In this document: piece by piece, positions 16,175-24,112 of the stretch | How positions within the stretch are numbered: position 1 is the stretch's first letter | How the letters are laid out: every line of letters begins with the position of its first letter | Source of the DNA: Candidatus Aminicenantes bacterium UBA4085 | GTDB lineage: Bacteria > Acidobacteriota > Aminicenantia > Aminicenantales > UBA4085 | Assembly: GCA_002383325.1 (NCBI GenBank) | Contig: DFYJ01000026.1 | Span: 1 to 31,900 of the forward strand | DNA: 31,900 nucleotides | Direction: 5' to 3' | Notes under the pieces: generated by a model | Told to the model about the DNA's origin: nothing | What the model saw: only the letters and a program-made list of their open reading frames with translations | Databases searched by the model: none | Translations under genes and position numbers: made by a program

Positions 16175-18355
16175 ATGACCGTCAAGATCAGCCCGAGGCC
16201 GCAGCCCATCCTGCCGGTCGCCGCTTTCTCCCTGCTTTTCCTTATGCTCCTCGCGACCGGCCTGTCCGCCTTGACCCCCCTGGCCCTCGGGCCGGCCCGC
16301 AAAGCCCCCGTTCTCGACGGGAAGCTGGCCGAAGGCGAGTGGGACGAAGCCTTCAAGCTGACCAACTTCAAGACTTTCCAGCCGGACTTCGATAAAGACC
16401 CCAGCCAGAAGACCGAGGGCTACTTCCTCTACGACGCGGACAACCTCTACTTCGCCTTCCGCTGCTACGACTCCGATCCTTCCAAGATCAAGGCCTCCCT
16501 ATCCAAGCGCGACGCCATGTTCACGGACGATTTCGTCGGCATCGTCTTCGACACCTACAACACCATGCAGGGCGGCTATGCCTTCCTGGTCAATCCGCTG
16601 GGCATTCAGGGCGATGGGATGATGGACATCCAGGGCAACGTCTCGGATGCCCAGGACTTCGTCTGGTACTGCAAAGGGGCCATCGACGAACAGGGCTACG
16701 TCATCGAAGCCCGCGTCCCCCTCCAGAGCATCCGCTTCCCGGCCGGAAAGTCGATCACCATGCGGGTGGCCTTCTTCCGCCAGCTCGTCCGGACCTCGGA
16801 GGTGGCCAGCGCGCCGCCGATCTATCCCGACAAGGGCGCCATCCTGGCCCAGACCCAGGTGGTCACCGTCACCGGGCTCCGCTTCCAGAGGGTCATCGAG
16901 CTCCTGCCGGCCGTGACCTACAGCAGCCGGCAGTCGGCCTCCGACGGTCGGATGAAACGGGACGAGAGCCTGACCGAGCTGGGGCTGACCGGAAAAATCG
17001 GATTGAGCAACGACCTGACCCTGGATGCCGCCGTCAATCCGGATTTCAGCCAGGTCGAGTCGGACGCCGGGCAGGTCGACATCAACCTTCGTTACGCCCT
17101 CTATTTCCCGGAGAAGCGGCCCTTCTTCCTGGAGGGCAACGAGATCTTCCAGTTCGCCGGGAACACCGAGGAGGCGCCCCTCATCTCCCTGGTCCACACC
17201 CGGCGCATCGTCGACCCGATCGCCGGATTCAAGCTGAGCGGCAAGCTGGGCGTCAAGAACACCTTCGCCACCCTCTACGCCCTCGATAACGAGCCTTACG
17301 GCGAAACCGGCCTCAATCCGAGCTTTTCCATCTTCCGACTTAAACACGCCCTCAAGGACGATTCCTACTTGGGCGTCTATTATACCGGCCGCGACATCAA
17401 GGGCGGCTACAATCGCGTCGGCGGCGTGGACGGCCGGTTCCGGCTGGGCCCGACGGATCTATTCACCTTCCATCTTTTCGGCTCTCTGTCCAAGGACGAT
17501 GCCGCCGGCGCCGATCCGGGGCACGCCCTGGGCCTCGAGTACGACCACGACGACAGGAAATCCACCATCATCCTGGGCTACCAGGACATCTCCAAGGACT
17601 TTCAGGTCGACACCGGCTTCCTGGAACGGACCGGCCTGCGCCGTCTGGCCGCCTTCGGGATGTACAAGATCTATCCGAAGTCAAAGCTCTTCCAGCGGAT
17701 CGAGCCCTTCTACTGGAGCTACCACCTTCTGGACACGTTCTCCAATAAGGTCGAATCGTTCAATCTGGTCACCCTGCGCTTTCACCTCCCCCGCTCCACC
17801 CAGATCCGCTTCGACACCGTCCTGGCCTCCGAAGTCTACCAGGGACAATCTTTCGGCCGCAGCGGGTTGGGCCTGCAGGCCCGCACCCAGATTTCCAAGC
17901 ACCTTTTCATGAACCTGTTCTACCGCTACTCCGGGGCCATCTACTACGATCCTGATGCGCCTTACCAGGGCGACGGCCACCGGGCCCAGGCCTATGTCGA
18001 ATTTCAGCCCACCGATCAACTGGATTTCGTCCTCAGCCTCGCCTATCAGAACTTCACCCGGCGCTCGGATAAGGCCAAGATCTACGACTACACCCTGATC
18101 CGCAGCTTCAATACCTTCCAAATCAATAAGTACCTCTTCCTGCGGGGCATCGTCGAATACAACTTCTATTACAAGCGCATGACCGTGGATGCCCTGGCCT
18201 CCTTCACCTACATCCCCGGGACGGTCATCTACTTCGGCTACGGCTCGGCCCTCGAGCGGGTCCGCTGGGACGGCGAGGAGTACGTCGGGGCCGACCGCTT
18301 CCTGGAGACCAAGCGGGGCTTTTTCTTCAAGGTCAGCTACCTCTGGCGGATCTGA
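16175..18355 (+). CDS. CBM9-like domain plus DUF5916 outer-membrane barrel
   Basis: A 726-residue exported protein. After a signal peptide (to about 32) comes a CBM9-type domain (about 40-235: PVLDGKLAEGEWDEA, then NLYFAFRCYDSDPSKIKA and VGIVFDTYNTMQGGYAFLVNPLGIQGD). The DUF5916 segment follows, with its hallmark NPDFSQVESDAGQVDIN and then FPEKRPFFLEGNEIFQF near 288-326. The remaining strands form a barrel, ending LWRI. Family members sit in the outer membrane near peptidase or polysaccharide genes, but their function is not settled. AGGAG lies 8 bases upstream of the ATG. It shares a 143-base divergent region with the porin gene. Confidence 0.93.
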   Translation: MTVKISPRPQPILPVAAFSLLFLMLLATGLSALTPLALGPARKAPVLDGKLAEGEWDEAFKLTNFKTFQPDFDKDPSQKTEGYFLYDADNLYFAFRCYDSDPSKIKASLSKRDAMFTDDFVGIVFDTYNTMQGGYAFLVNPLGIQGDGMMDIQGNVSDAQDFVWYCKGAIDEQGYVIEARVPLQSIRFPAGKSITMRVAFFRQLVRTSEVASAPPIYPDKGAILAQTQVVTVTGLRFQRVIELLPAVTYSSRQSASDGRMKRDESLTELGLTGKIGLSNDLTLDAAVNPDFSQVESDAGQVDINLRYALYFPEKRPFFLEGNEIFQFAGNTEEAPLISLVHTRRIVDPIAGFKLSGKLGVKNTFATLYALDNEPYGETGLNPSFSIFRLKHALKDDSYLGVYYTGRDIKGGYNRVGGVDGRFRLGPTDLFTFHLFGSLSKDDAAGADPGHALGLEYDHDDRKSTIILGYQDISKDFQVDTGFLERTGLRRLAAFGMYKIYPKSKLFQRIEPFYWSYHLLDTFSNKVESFNLVTLRFHLPRSTQIRFDTVLASEVYQGQSFGRSGLGLQARTQISKHLFMNLFYRYSGAIYYDPDAPYQGDGHRAQAYVEFQPTDQLDFVLSLAYQNFTRRSDKAKIYDYTLIRSFNTFQINKYLFLRGIVEYNFYYKRMTVDALASFTYIPGTVIYFGYGSALERVRWDGEEYVGADRFLETKRGFFFKVSYLWRI

Positions 18356-18395
18356 CGAGCAAGGACCTGCCTCGAGGGAGATCGGAAGATAAGGT

Positions 18396-18470
18396 TGGTA
18401 GCGCTACGGGGATTCGAACCCCGGTCTGATGGCTGAGAACCATCCGTCCTGACCCCTAGACGATAGCGCC
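18396..18470 (-). tRNA. tRNA-Glu, anticodon CTC, CCA encoded
   Basis: On the minus strand the acceptor GGCGCTA pairs with TAGCGCT (G-U at the end). The anticodon stem GATGG/CCATC carries loop TTCTCAG, giving anticodon CTC for GAG codons. The T arm is GGGG-TTCGAAT-CCCC. Discriminator A and an encoded CCA follow (18398-18396). It lies between two plus-strand genes and is read on the opposite strand from its own promoter. Confidence 0.96.
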
Positions 18471-18486
18471 ATACTGGGGAGCGGGC

Positions 18487-18515
18487 AAGATACCAGAACG
18501 GCCCCTTTAAGTCAA
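18487..18515 (-). promoter_or_regulatory. Promoter of tRNA-Glu
   Basis: Minus strand TTGACT (18515-18510), 17-base spacer, TATCTT (18492-18487): five and four of six positions. The -10 lies 16 bases before the mature tRNA 5' end. Confidence 0.8.
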
Positions 18516-18564
18516 GAAAACGCCCCTTTTGGCCTGAGAAATGGCGGACCGCCCGAGATTGCGC

Positions 18565-18570
18565 TAGAAT
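18565..18570 (+). promoter_or_regulatory. -10 box directly before the DUF4838 gene
   Basis: TAGAAT matches five of six -10 positions and lies only 6 bases before the ATG at 18577, where no Shine-Dalgarno is present. No good -35 box is visible. Transcription would begin at or next to the start codon. Confidence 0.5.
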
Positions 18571-18576
18571 GCCCCC

Positions 18577-20376
18577 ATGAGCGCTTCCCGCATCACGAAA
18601 TCCCCCGGATTTCTCACCTCCTTTGTCCTCACGGCCGCAGCCGTTGCGGTGCCGCTGCACGCCGACGTAGCCATCGCCCGCGGCGGACGGGCGGAAGCCC
18701 GCATCCTTGTCGCCGCGGACGCCTCCGAGACGGAGCGATTCGCCGCCTCCGAGCTGGCCCTTTTCCTTCATCTTGTCACCGGGGGGGACTTCGCGGTCGC
18801 GACAGAAGCCGGCGGCCTGGCCGGCTCACGCCTCTTTGTCGGGGCAGGCGCCGTCCGGGCGGCCGATCCCTCCTTCCCCACCGACCTGGCCGCCGAGGAA
18901 TTTGCCGTCACGGCCAAGGGCTCCGATCTCCTCCTGGCCGGCGGCAGCCCGCGCGGCACCCTTTACGCCGTTTATTCCTTCCTGGAGGACGTCGTCGGCT
19001 GCCGCTGGTGGACACGGACGGCCTCGACCATCCCGAGCAAGCCGAACCTGCGACTGGCCGGTTTCTCTTTCCGCTCCAAGCCGGCCTTCGAATACCGCGA
19101 GCCCTTCTGGTACGAAGCCTTTGACCCCGTCTGGGCCGCCCGCAATAAAGCCAACGGCATCCAAGCCGGAGGCGGCGACCGCGAGGGCGGCCGCCAGGTC
19201 TATGAGGGGTTCGTTCACACCTTCTATGTCCTCATCCCGCCCGAGAAGTACTTTGCCCAACACCCCGAGTGGTTCTCCGAGATCAAAGGCCAGCGGACCA
19301 CCGAACATGCCCAGCTCTGCCTGACCAACGAGGAGATGAGGCGGGAATTGACCGAGAACCTCCGCCGGCTCCTGAGGAAGAATCCCAAAGCCACCATCGC
19401 CTCGGTATCGCAGAACGACTGCCAGGGATTCTGCACCTGCCCGGCCTGCCGGGCTGTGGACGCCGAGGAAGGCGGGCCGGCCGGCTCATTGCTGCGCTTC
19501 GTCAACACCGTGGCCGCCGACCTTGAGGCCGAGTTTCCGAACGTGGCCATCGACACCCTGGCCTACCAGTATTCGCGCAAGCCGCCCCGCTTGGTCCGGC
19601 CGCGACCGAACGTCATCGTCCGCCTCTGCAGCATCGAGTGCTCCTTCGCCCGCCCCCTGGACGATCCGCACAACAAGGCCTTTTTCGACGACCTGCGGGG
19701 CTGGGCCGCGATCGCGGGCCGACTCTATATCTGGGACTACACCACCAACTTCTCCCATTACGTCCAGCCTCACCCCAACTACCCCGTCCTGGCCCCCAAC
19801 CTCCGCCTCTTCGCAGCGAACAGCGTCCGGGGCGTGTTCGAGCAGGGCGCCTACCAGTCCTGGGGCTCCGAGATGGCGGAGCTGCGGTCCTGGACGCTGG
19901 CCAAGCTGCTTTGGAACCCCGGCCTCGATCCCGCCCGCCTGCGCCGCGAGTTCCTGGAGGGCTATTACGGCCGCGCGGCCGGAAATGTCGAAGACTATCT
20001 TTCGCTGATGGAAAAAGCCGTGGCCCACGCCGGGGACGCGCTGGGATGCTACTCCCCGACCGAGGCCAAGTTCCTTTCCCTCGATGTCCTTCGCCGGGGT
20101 TGGGATATCCTTGAGGCGGCCGAGCACAAGGCCCGCCTTGATGAATACCGCCGCAGGGTCCGGATCGCCCGACTCCCTGTTGCTTACGTCATACTCTCCC
20201 GCTGGGACGATCTCCGTAAACAGGCCGGGTCCAGCGAAGCAGCCTGGCTCTGGGGCAGCGACCGAGCCGCCCTGCTCACGTGGTTTCTCGAGTCCGCCCG
20301 CAAAGAGGGCCTGACCAAGATTTCCGAGTGGCAGGATTTCGAAGACTGGGCAGCCAAGGGCGGCAAGCGCAAGTAA
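18577..20376 (+). CDS. DUF4838 glycoside-hydrolase-like secreted protein
   Basis: A 599-residue exported protein. The signal peptide ends near residue 29 (PLHADVA). Residues about 30-130 resemble the N-terminal domain of GH67/GH20-type enzymes (FAASELALFLHLVTGG, then YAVYSFLEDVVGCRWWT). The DUF4838 core follows, with YVLIPPEKYFAQHPEWFSEIKG, then QLCLTNEEMR, SVSQNDCQGFCTCPACRA and LYIWDYTTNFSHYVQPHPNYP. It probably folds as a TIM barrel and cleaves a glycan, possibly a uronic-acid or acetylated sugar; substrate and catalytic residues are not certain. No ribosome site precedes the ATG. The opposite-strand GH95 gene across a repeat element suggests a shared role in polysaccharide breakdown. Confidence 0.85.
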   Translation: MSASRITKSPGFLTSFVLTAAAVAVPLHADVAIARGGRAEARILVAADASETERFAASELALFLHLVTGGDFAVATEAGGLAGSRLFVGAGAVRAADPSFPTDLAAEEFAVTAKGSDLLLAGGSPRGTLYAVYSFLEDVVGCRWWTRTASTIPSKPNLRLAGFSFRSKPAFEYREPFWYEAFDPVWAARNKANGIQAGGGDREGGRQVYEGFVHTFYVLIPPEKYFAQHPEWFSEIKGQRTTEHAQLCLTNEEMRRELTENLRRLLRKNPKATIASVSQNDCQGFCTCPACRAVDAEEGGPAGSLLRFVNTVAADLEAEFPNVAIDTLAYQYSRKPPRLVRPRPNVIVRLCSIECSFARPLDDPHNKAFFDDLRGWAAIAGRLYIWDYTTNFSHYVQPHPNYPVLAPNLRLFAANSVRGVFEQGAYQSWGSEMAELRSWTLAKLLWNPGLDPARLRREFLEGYYGRAAGNVEDYLSLMEKAVAHAGDALGCYSPTEAKFLSLDVLRRGWDILEAAEHKARLDEYRRRVRIARLPVAYVILSRWDDLRKQAGSSEAAWLWGSDRAALLTWFLESARKEGLTKISEWQDFEDWAAKGGKRK

Positions 20377-20460
20377 ATCGGTTCTTCTCCCGTCTCCGGG
20401 GGGACGGTTCGGGGTATCGTCCCGGCGGCTTCGGGCTCTACTCGCCTTTTCCCACAACTC

Positions 20461-20530
20461 CCCTCGGCGCCTGCAGCGCTTCGCAGTCCTCGTCGGAACA
20501 TCGCTTCGATGGTTCCCGCGAGGGCGGAAC
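20461..20530 (+). repeat. Imperfect direct repeat, copy A
   Basis: A 70-base unit beginning CCCTCGGCGCC and including ACATCGCTTCGA and AGGGCGG. It resembles copy B (20609-20679) at roughly three-quarters of positions by eye. It lies inside the inverted-repeat element and can itself fold (CATCG/CGATG, GTTCC/GGAAC). Confidence 0.65.
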
Positions 20531-20608
20531 TCCGCATGTTTGAAGGCCCGGATCCGTACAGCCACCCACTCCATTCCGTCTGCATGAGTGAATCGCGTGC
20601 TCAAACAT

Positions 20609-20679
20609 CCCTCGGCGCCCGCGGAGCTTGCGAAGCCCTAGCTGGGACATCGCTTCGACTGTCTCCGCCAGGGCGGGTT
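20609..20679 (+). repeat. Imperfect direct repeat, copy B
   Basis: The second unit of the pair, again beginning CCCTCGGCGCC and containing GACATCGCTTCGA and CAGGGCGGG. Differences from copy A are scattered substitutions and a few single-base gaps, as expected for an old duplication or two members of a dispersed family. Confidence 0.65.
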
Positions 20680-20806
20680 CCCTCGGAGAGTTGTGGAAAA
20701 AGGCGCCGCCCTAGCGATTTCGCCGTTGGCCGACACCCCGAACCGTCCCTGATTCCCGGAGATGGGAGTAGATCCAACAAATCCTGCCTCGCCCCTCGAT
20801 AGCGCT

Positions 20807-23275
20807 CTAAGAGACGGCCAGACGGCCGTCGAGGCGGATCGTCTGCCCGGGCTTCAGATCCAGGTTGACGGCCCTGTCCTTGCAGCGGAAGGTGAAAGCG
20901 CCGCCTTGGTCGGCCTTGATCACGGCTCTGGTCAGCTCGCCCTTCTCCCAGGACAGCGCGACCTCCAGGCCGCCGCGAGCCCTCAAACCCTCCACTTGGC
21001 CTTGGACCCAGGCATCAGGCAGGGCCGGCAGCAGCTTGAGGACCGTACGGCTCCCCTCCCGGAGGTGGCTCTGCAGGAGCATCTCGATGATGCCGGCTGC
21101 GGCCCCGAAGTTCCCGTCGATCTGGAACGGCGGATGGGCGCAGAAGAGGTTCGGGTAGGTCCCGCCCGCGTTGGACATCTGGACGTCGTAGCGATCGACC
21201 GGCCGCAGCAGGCTCTGCAGCAGCCGATAAGCCCGGTTGCCGTCCTCCAGCCTGGCCCAGAAGCCGATCTTCCAGGCCAGCGACCAGCCGGTCCCGACAT
21301 CGGTCCTGGCCTCCAGGCTCTTGCGCGCCGCGGCCGCCCACTCCGGCGTTGTCCGGGGATCGATCCGGTCGCCCGGGTAGAGCATGTACAAGTGCGAGAC
21401 GTGACGGTGTGTCGGCTCGGTCTCCTGGAATTCCTCCCGCCACTCCATCAGCCGGCCGTCCGAGCCGATCCCCGGCTGGGCCAGATCCTTGAGGGCGGCG
21501 GTGACTCTGGGCAGCTGCGGATCGACCCGACCCAGGATTCCGGCCGCCTTCAGGGCCGCGTCGAAGACGTCCTGGATGACCTCCTGGTCATGCGAAGGCC
21601 CCATGCTCATTTGGGCGGTCGAGCCGTCCGGAGCGATGAAGGAATTTTCCGGAGATGTCGCCGGTCCGGAAACGAGCCGGCCCGTCAGCGGGTCCCTCAC
21701 CAGCCAGTCGAGGTAGAAGCGGGCCGAGCTCAGCAGGATGGGGAAGATCCGCTCCAGGTAGGCCCGGTCCAGGGTGAAGAGGTAATGGTCCCAGAGCTGG
21801 CGACAGAGCCAGCCGCCGGCGCCCACATGCAGGCCCCAGCCGGGATGCTCGCCGGGCGCGGTGAAACCCCAAACGTTGGTGATGGGATGGACGCACCAGC
21901 CGGAGGCCTTGTACTGGATGGAGGCCGTCCGCTGCCCCGGCTTGACCAGCGATTCGACCAGGTCGGTCAGCGGTCCGAAGCATTCCGCAAGGTTGGCCGT
22001 ATCGGCCGGCCAGTAGTTCATCTGGACATTGATGTCGGTGTGGTAGTCGCCGTTCCAAGGAGTTTGGATCTTGTTGGCCCAAAGGCCTTGCAGATTGGCC
22101 GGCAGCGAGCCCCGGCGCGAAGAGGAGAGAAGCAGGTAGCGGCCGTATTGAAAGTAAAGCTCCTGGAGGCGCAGGTCGCCGGGACCGCTCCCCTGGCTCT
22201 TCAGCCGGGCATCCGTAGGCACATCGTCGTTCGCTCCATCCCAAAGACGCAGGCGGACTTTTCCAAAAAGGCCGGCCTGGTCGTCGATATGCCTTTTCAG
22301 CAGATCCGCGTAAGGCCTGATCGCCGCGCGACGCAGCTGATCCAGGGAGACGGCTAGCGGATCGGAGCCTTGGTAGCGGGGGTGCTCGAGCTTGTAGTCC
22401 GTCGCGGCGGTCAGGATCAGGACGACGTCGTCCGCGCCCCGGACCTTCAACACACCGCCGGCGTAGTCCACGCTGCCGCCGATCGCCAGGGCTTTCAGCC
22501 GCACGGCGTAGCGAAGACCGTCGCCGCCCTTCCCGTCGGGAGTCGCCCCCGTCATCAGCAGATGGCCTTCCGCGGCCCGCGTCTCATATCGCTCCGGACG
22601 GGTCAGAGAGGCCGTGAAGCTCAAAGCCCCTTTCCGGTCGGCCGAGAGATGCGCCACCAAAGCCCTATCGGGGTAGCTGGAGAAGACTTCCCGCCGGAAG
22701 CCGACTCCGTCCCGGGTATAAGCGACGGCGGCCAGGCCGCGGTCCATATCCAGCTCGCGGCGGTAACCGTCGTATCCCGAGCTTTTTCCGAAGTCCAGCC
22801 GCAGATCGCCCAAGGTCTGGAAGCAGCCGAAGGGCACGTTGGCCCCGTTGCCGTGTCCGGAGCCGGCGCCCCGGCAGATCTGCGTCTTCAGGGTCAGCTC
22901 CGTCGCTTCCTTGTAATGGCCGGCGAAAAGGAGGCGCCTGATTTCGGCCAATTGGGCCGGGGCCTCGGGATTGTCGTTGTCGTCCGGACTGCCCGACCAG
23001 AGGCTTTTCTCGTTGAGCTGGAGCCGCTCTTGGTCGACGCCGCCGAAGACCATGGCTCCCAGGAAGCCGTTCCCCACGGGCAAAGCCTTGAGCCAGGCGG
23101 CGTCGTTCTGCCAGCCGTCTCCGTGATCGGCCGCGGAAGCGTCGGCCGGCTGGGCATACCAGATCTTCAGGGGCGGGTATCCGGACTCGCCGGGAGTCGC
23201 GGGGACGAGGCTCGATCCGGCGGCCGCGATTCCCAGGGCTAGGAGAAGAGTGACCAGCACGCCGCGAGTCTTCAT
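20807..23275 (-). CDS. Glycoside hydrolase family 95 (alpha-L-fucosidase-like)
   Basis: An 822-residue exported enzyme expected to release terminal L-fucose (or L-galactose) from glycans by inversion. The signal peptide covers residues 1-22. The N-terminal beta domain has the family start WLKALPVGNGFLGAMVFGG (61-79). The (alpha/alpha)6 catalytic barrel contains YHTDINVQMNYWPA (411-424), ATSPENSF with Glu543 as the likely general acid, HRHVSHLYMLYPGD (623-636), and QIDGNFG with Asp720. From memory of the bifidobacterial enzyme, the Asn-Ile-Asn pair is Asp-Ile-Asn here (Asp414, Asn416). GGAGGAGG precedes the ATG. It is the last gene of the run amidohydrolase, TerC, GH95 on this strand. Confidence 0.95.
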   Translation of the reverse strand: MKTRGVLVTLLLALGIAAAGSSLVPATPGESGYPPLKIWYAQPADASAADHGDGWQNDAAWLKALPVGNGFLGAMVFGGVDQERLQLNEKSLWSGSPDDNDNPEAPAQLAEIRRLLFAGHYKEATELTLKTQICRGAGSGHGNGANVPFGCFQTLGDLRLDFGKSSGYDGYRRELDMDRGLAAVAYTRDGVGFRREVFSSYPDRALVAHLSADRKGALSFTASLTRPERYETRAAEGHLLMTGATPDGKGGDGLRYAVRLKALAIGGSVDYAGGVLKVRGADDVVLILTAATDYKLEHPRYQGSDPLAVSLDQLRRAAIRPYADLLKRHIDDQAGLFGKVRLRLWDGANDDVPTDARLKSQGSGPGDLRLQELYFQYGRYLLLSSSRRGSLPANLQGLWANKIQTPWNGDYHTDINVQMNYWPADTANLAECFGPLTDLVESLVKPGQRTASIQYKASGWCVHPITNVWGFTAPGEHPGWGLHVGAGGWLCRQLWDHYLFTLDRAYLERIFPILLSSARFYLDWLVRDPLTGRLVSGPATSPENSFIAPDGSTAQMSMGPSHDQEVIQDVFDAALKAAGILGRVDPQLPRVTAALKDLAQPGIGSDGRLMEWREEFQETEPTHRHVSHLYMLYPGDRIDPRTTPEWAAAARKSLEARTDVGTGWSLAWKIGFWARLEDGNRAYRLLQSLLRPVDRYDVQMSNAGGTYPNLFCAHPPFQIDGNFGAAAGIIEMLLQSHLREGSRTVLKLLPALPDAWVQGQVEGLRARGGLEVALSWEKGELTRAVIKADQGGAFTFRCKDRAVNLDLKPGQTIRLDGRLAVS

Positions 23276-23369
23276 GAAGCCTCCTCCATCCTCCCCAGGC
23301 CGGAATGCGGGTCTTTCGATCCTCCCCCGCCCGCCCTGAACGGGTCTTCAGGCTCCGCCCAAGGGATCG

Positions 23370-24107
23370 TCAGGTCATCGTCTTGCGCAGGTGGACAGGG
23401 TCCGTCTTGCGCTCCCGCAGCTTGTGGTTCAGGAACTCGACGAAGAGCGAGAAGGCCATGGCGAAGTAGACGTAGCCCTTGGGAATGTGGACGCCGAAGC
23501 TCTCGGCCACCAGAGACACTCCGATCAGCAGAAGGAAGCTGAGAGCCAGCATCTTGATCGTCGGGTGCTTCTCGATGAATCGGGCGATGCCGTTGACCGA
23601 GACCATCATGATGATGACCGCCACCACGATGGCGATGATCATGATTTCGACGCGCTGGGCCAGGCCGACCGCCGTGATGACCGAATCCAGCGAGAAGATG
23701 ATGTCCAGGACCATGATCTGGAGGACCACGGACAGGAATCCGCGGCCGACGCCGACCTTCTTCTTGGCCTCGGGGCTCTCCAGGCTGACGTGGATCTCGT
23801 GGGTGCTCTTGGCCAAAAGGAAAAGCCCGCCCGTCAGCAGGATGATGTCGCGGCCCGAGAACGGACGGCTGAAGGCCTCGAACAGCGGCTTGGTCAGGCG
23901 CATGATCCAGGTCAGGGACAAGAGCAGTATGATGCGGCTGATCATGGCCAGAGCCAGGCCGACAACCCGGGCCTTTCCGCGCTGGCTCTCGGGCAGGCGG
24001 CCGGCCAGGATGGAGATGAAGACGATGTTGTCGACGCCCAGGACGATCTCCAGGGCGGTCAGGGTCAGCAGGGCAATCAGGTTATGAGCCGACAGGAGGC
24101 TTTCCAC
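23370..24107 (-). CDS. TerC-family integral membrane protein
   Basis: A 245-residue membrane protein with about seven helices. The start is a GTG at 24107, five bases after the amidohydrolase stop; the open frame continues upstream only as a shadow of that gene. Family motifs are present in both halves: LEIVLGVDNIVFISILAGRLP near residue 16 and LDIIFSLDSVITAVGLA near 115. Each contains the paired acidic residue used for metal. Members are linked to manganese or calcium export and to metal loading of secreted enzymes. The 94-base gap to GH95 holds a small inverted repeat (CCTGAA/TTCAGG) but no T-run, so read-through is likely. Confidence 0.92.
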   Translation of the reverse strand: MESLLSAHNLIALLTLTALEIVLGVDNIVFISILAGRLPESQRGKARVVGLALAMISRIILLLSLTWIMRLTKPLFEAFSRPFSGRDIILLTGGLFLLAKSTHEIHVSLESPEAKKKVGVGRGFLSVVLQIMVLDIIFSLDSVITAVGLAQRVEIMIIAIVVAVIIMMVSVNGIARFIEKHPTIKMLALSFLLLIGVSLVAESFGVHIPKGYVYFAMAFSLFVEFLNHKLRERKTDPVHLRKTMT

Positions 24108-24112
24108 CGGCG

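Larger units (their letters stand above)
20384..20771. repeat. REP/MITE-like intergenic element with terminal inverted repeats
   Basis: This 388-base stretch fills the gap between two convergent genes. Its ends are inverted copies: GGGACGGTTCGGGG at 20401-20414 and the exact complement at 20736-20749. Outside these, TCTCCGGG (20393-20400) is mirrored at 20755-20762, and CTxCTCCC is mirrored further out, with a 5-base insertion in the right arm. Each arm is about 35-40 bases. Nested inside are CCACAACTC (20452-20460) with GAGTTGTGG (20688-20696), and ATGTTTGA (20536-20543) with TCAAACAT (20601-20608). There is no transposase or convincing coding frame. The GGGACGGTTC type end is like REP sequences mobilised by Y1-type transposases, from memory. 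Confidence 0.75.

Noticed and set aside
20384..20771. CRISPR array from the repeated units
   Set aside because: Only two long imperfect copies, with no short identical repeats at regular spacing and no cas genes.
20509..20802. A 97-codon plus-strand open frame in the gap between the DUF4838 and GH95 genes
   Set aside because: It runs through the inverted-repeat element and its repeats; no domain and no ribosome site.
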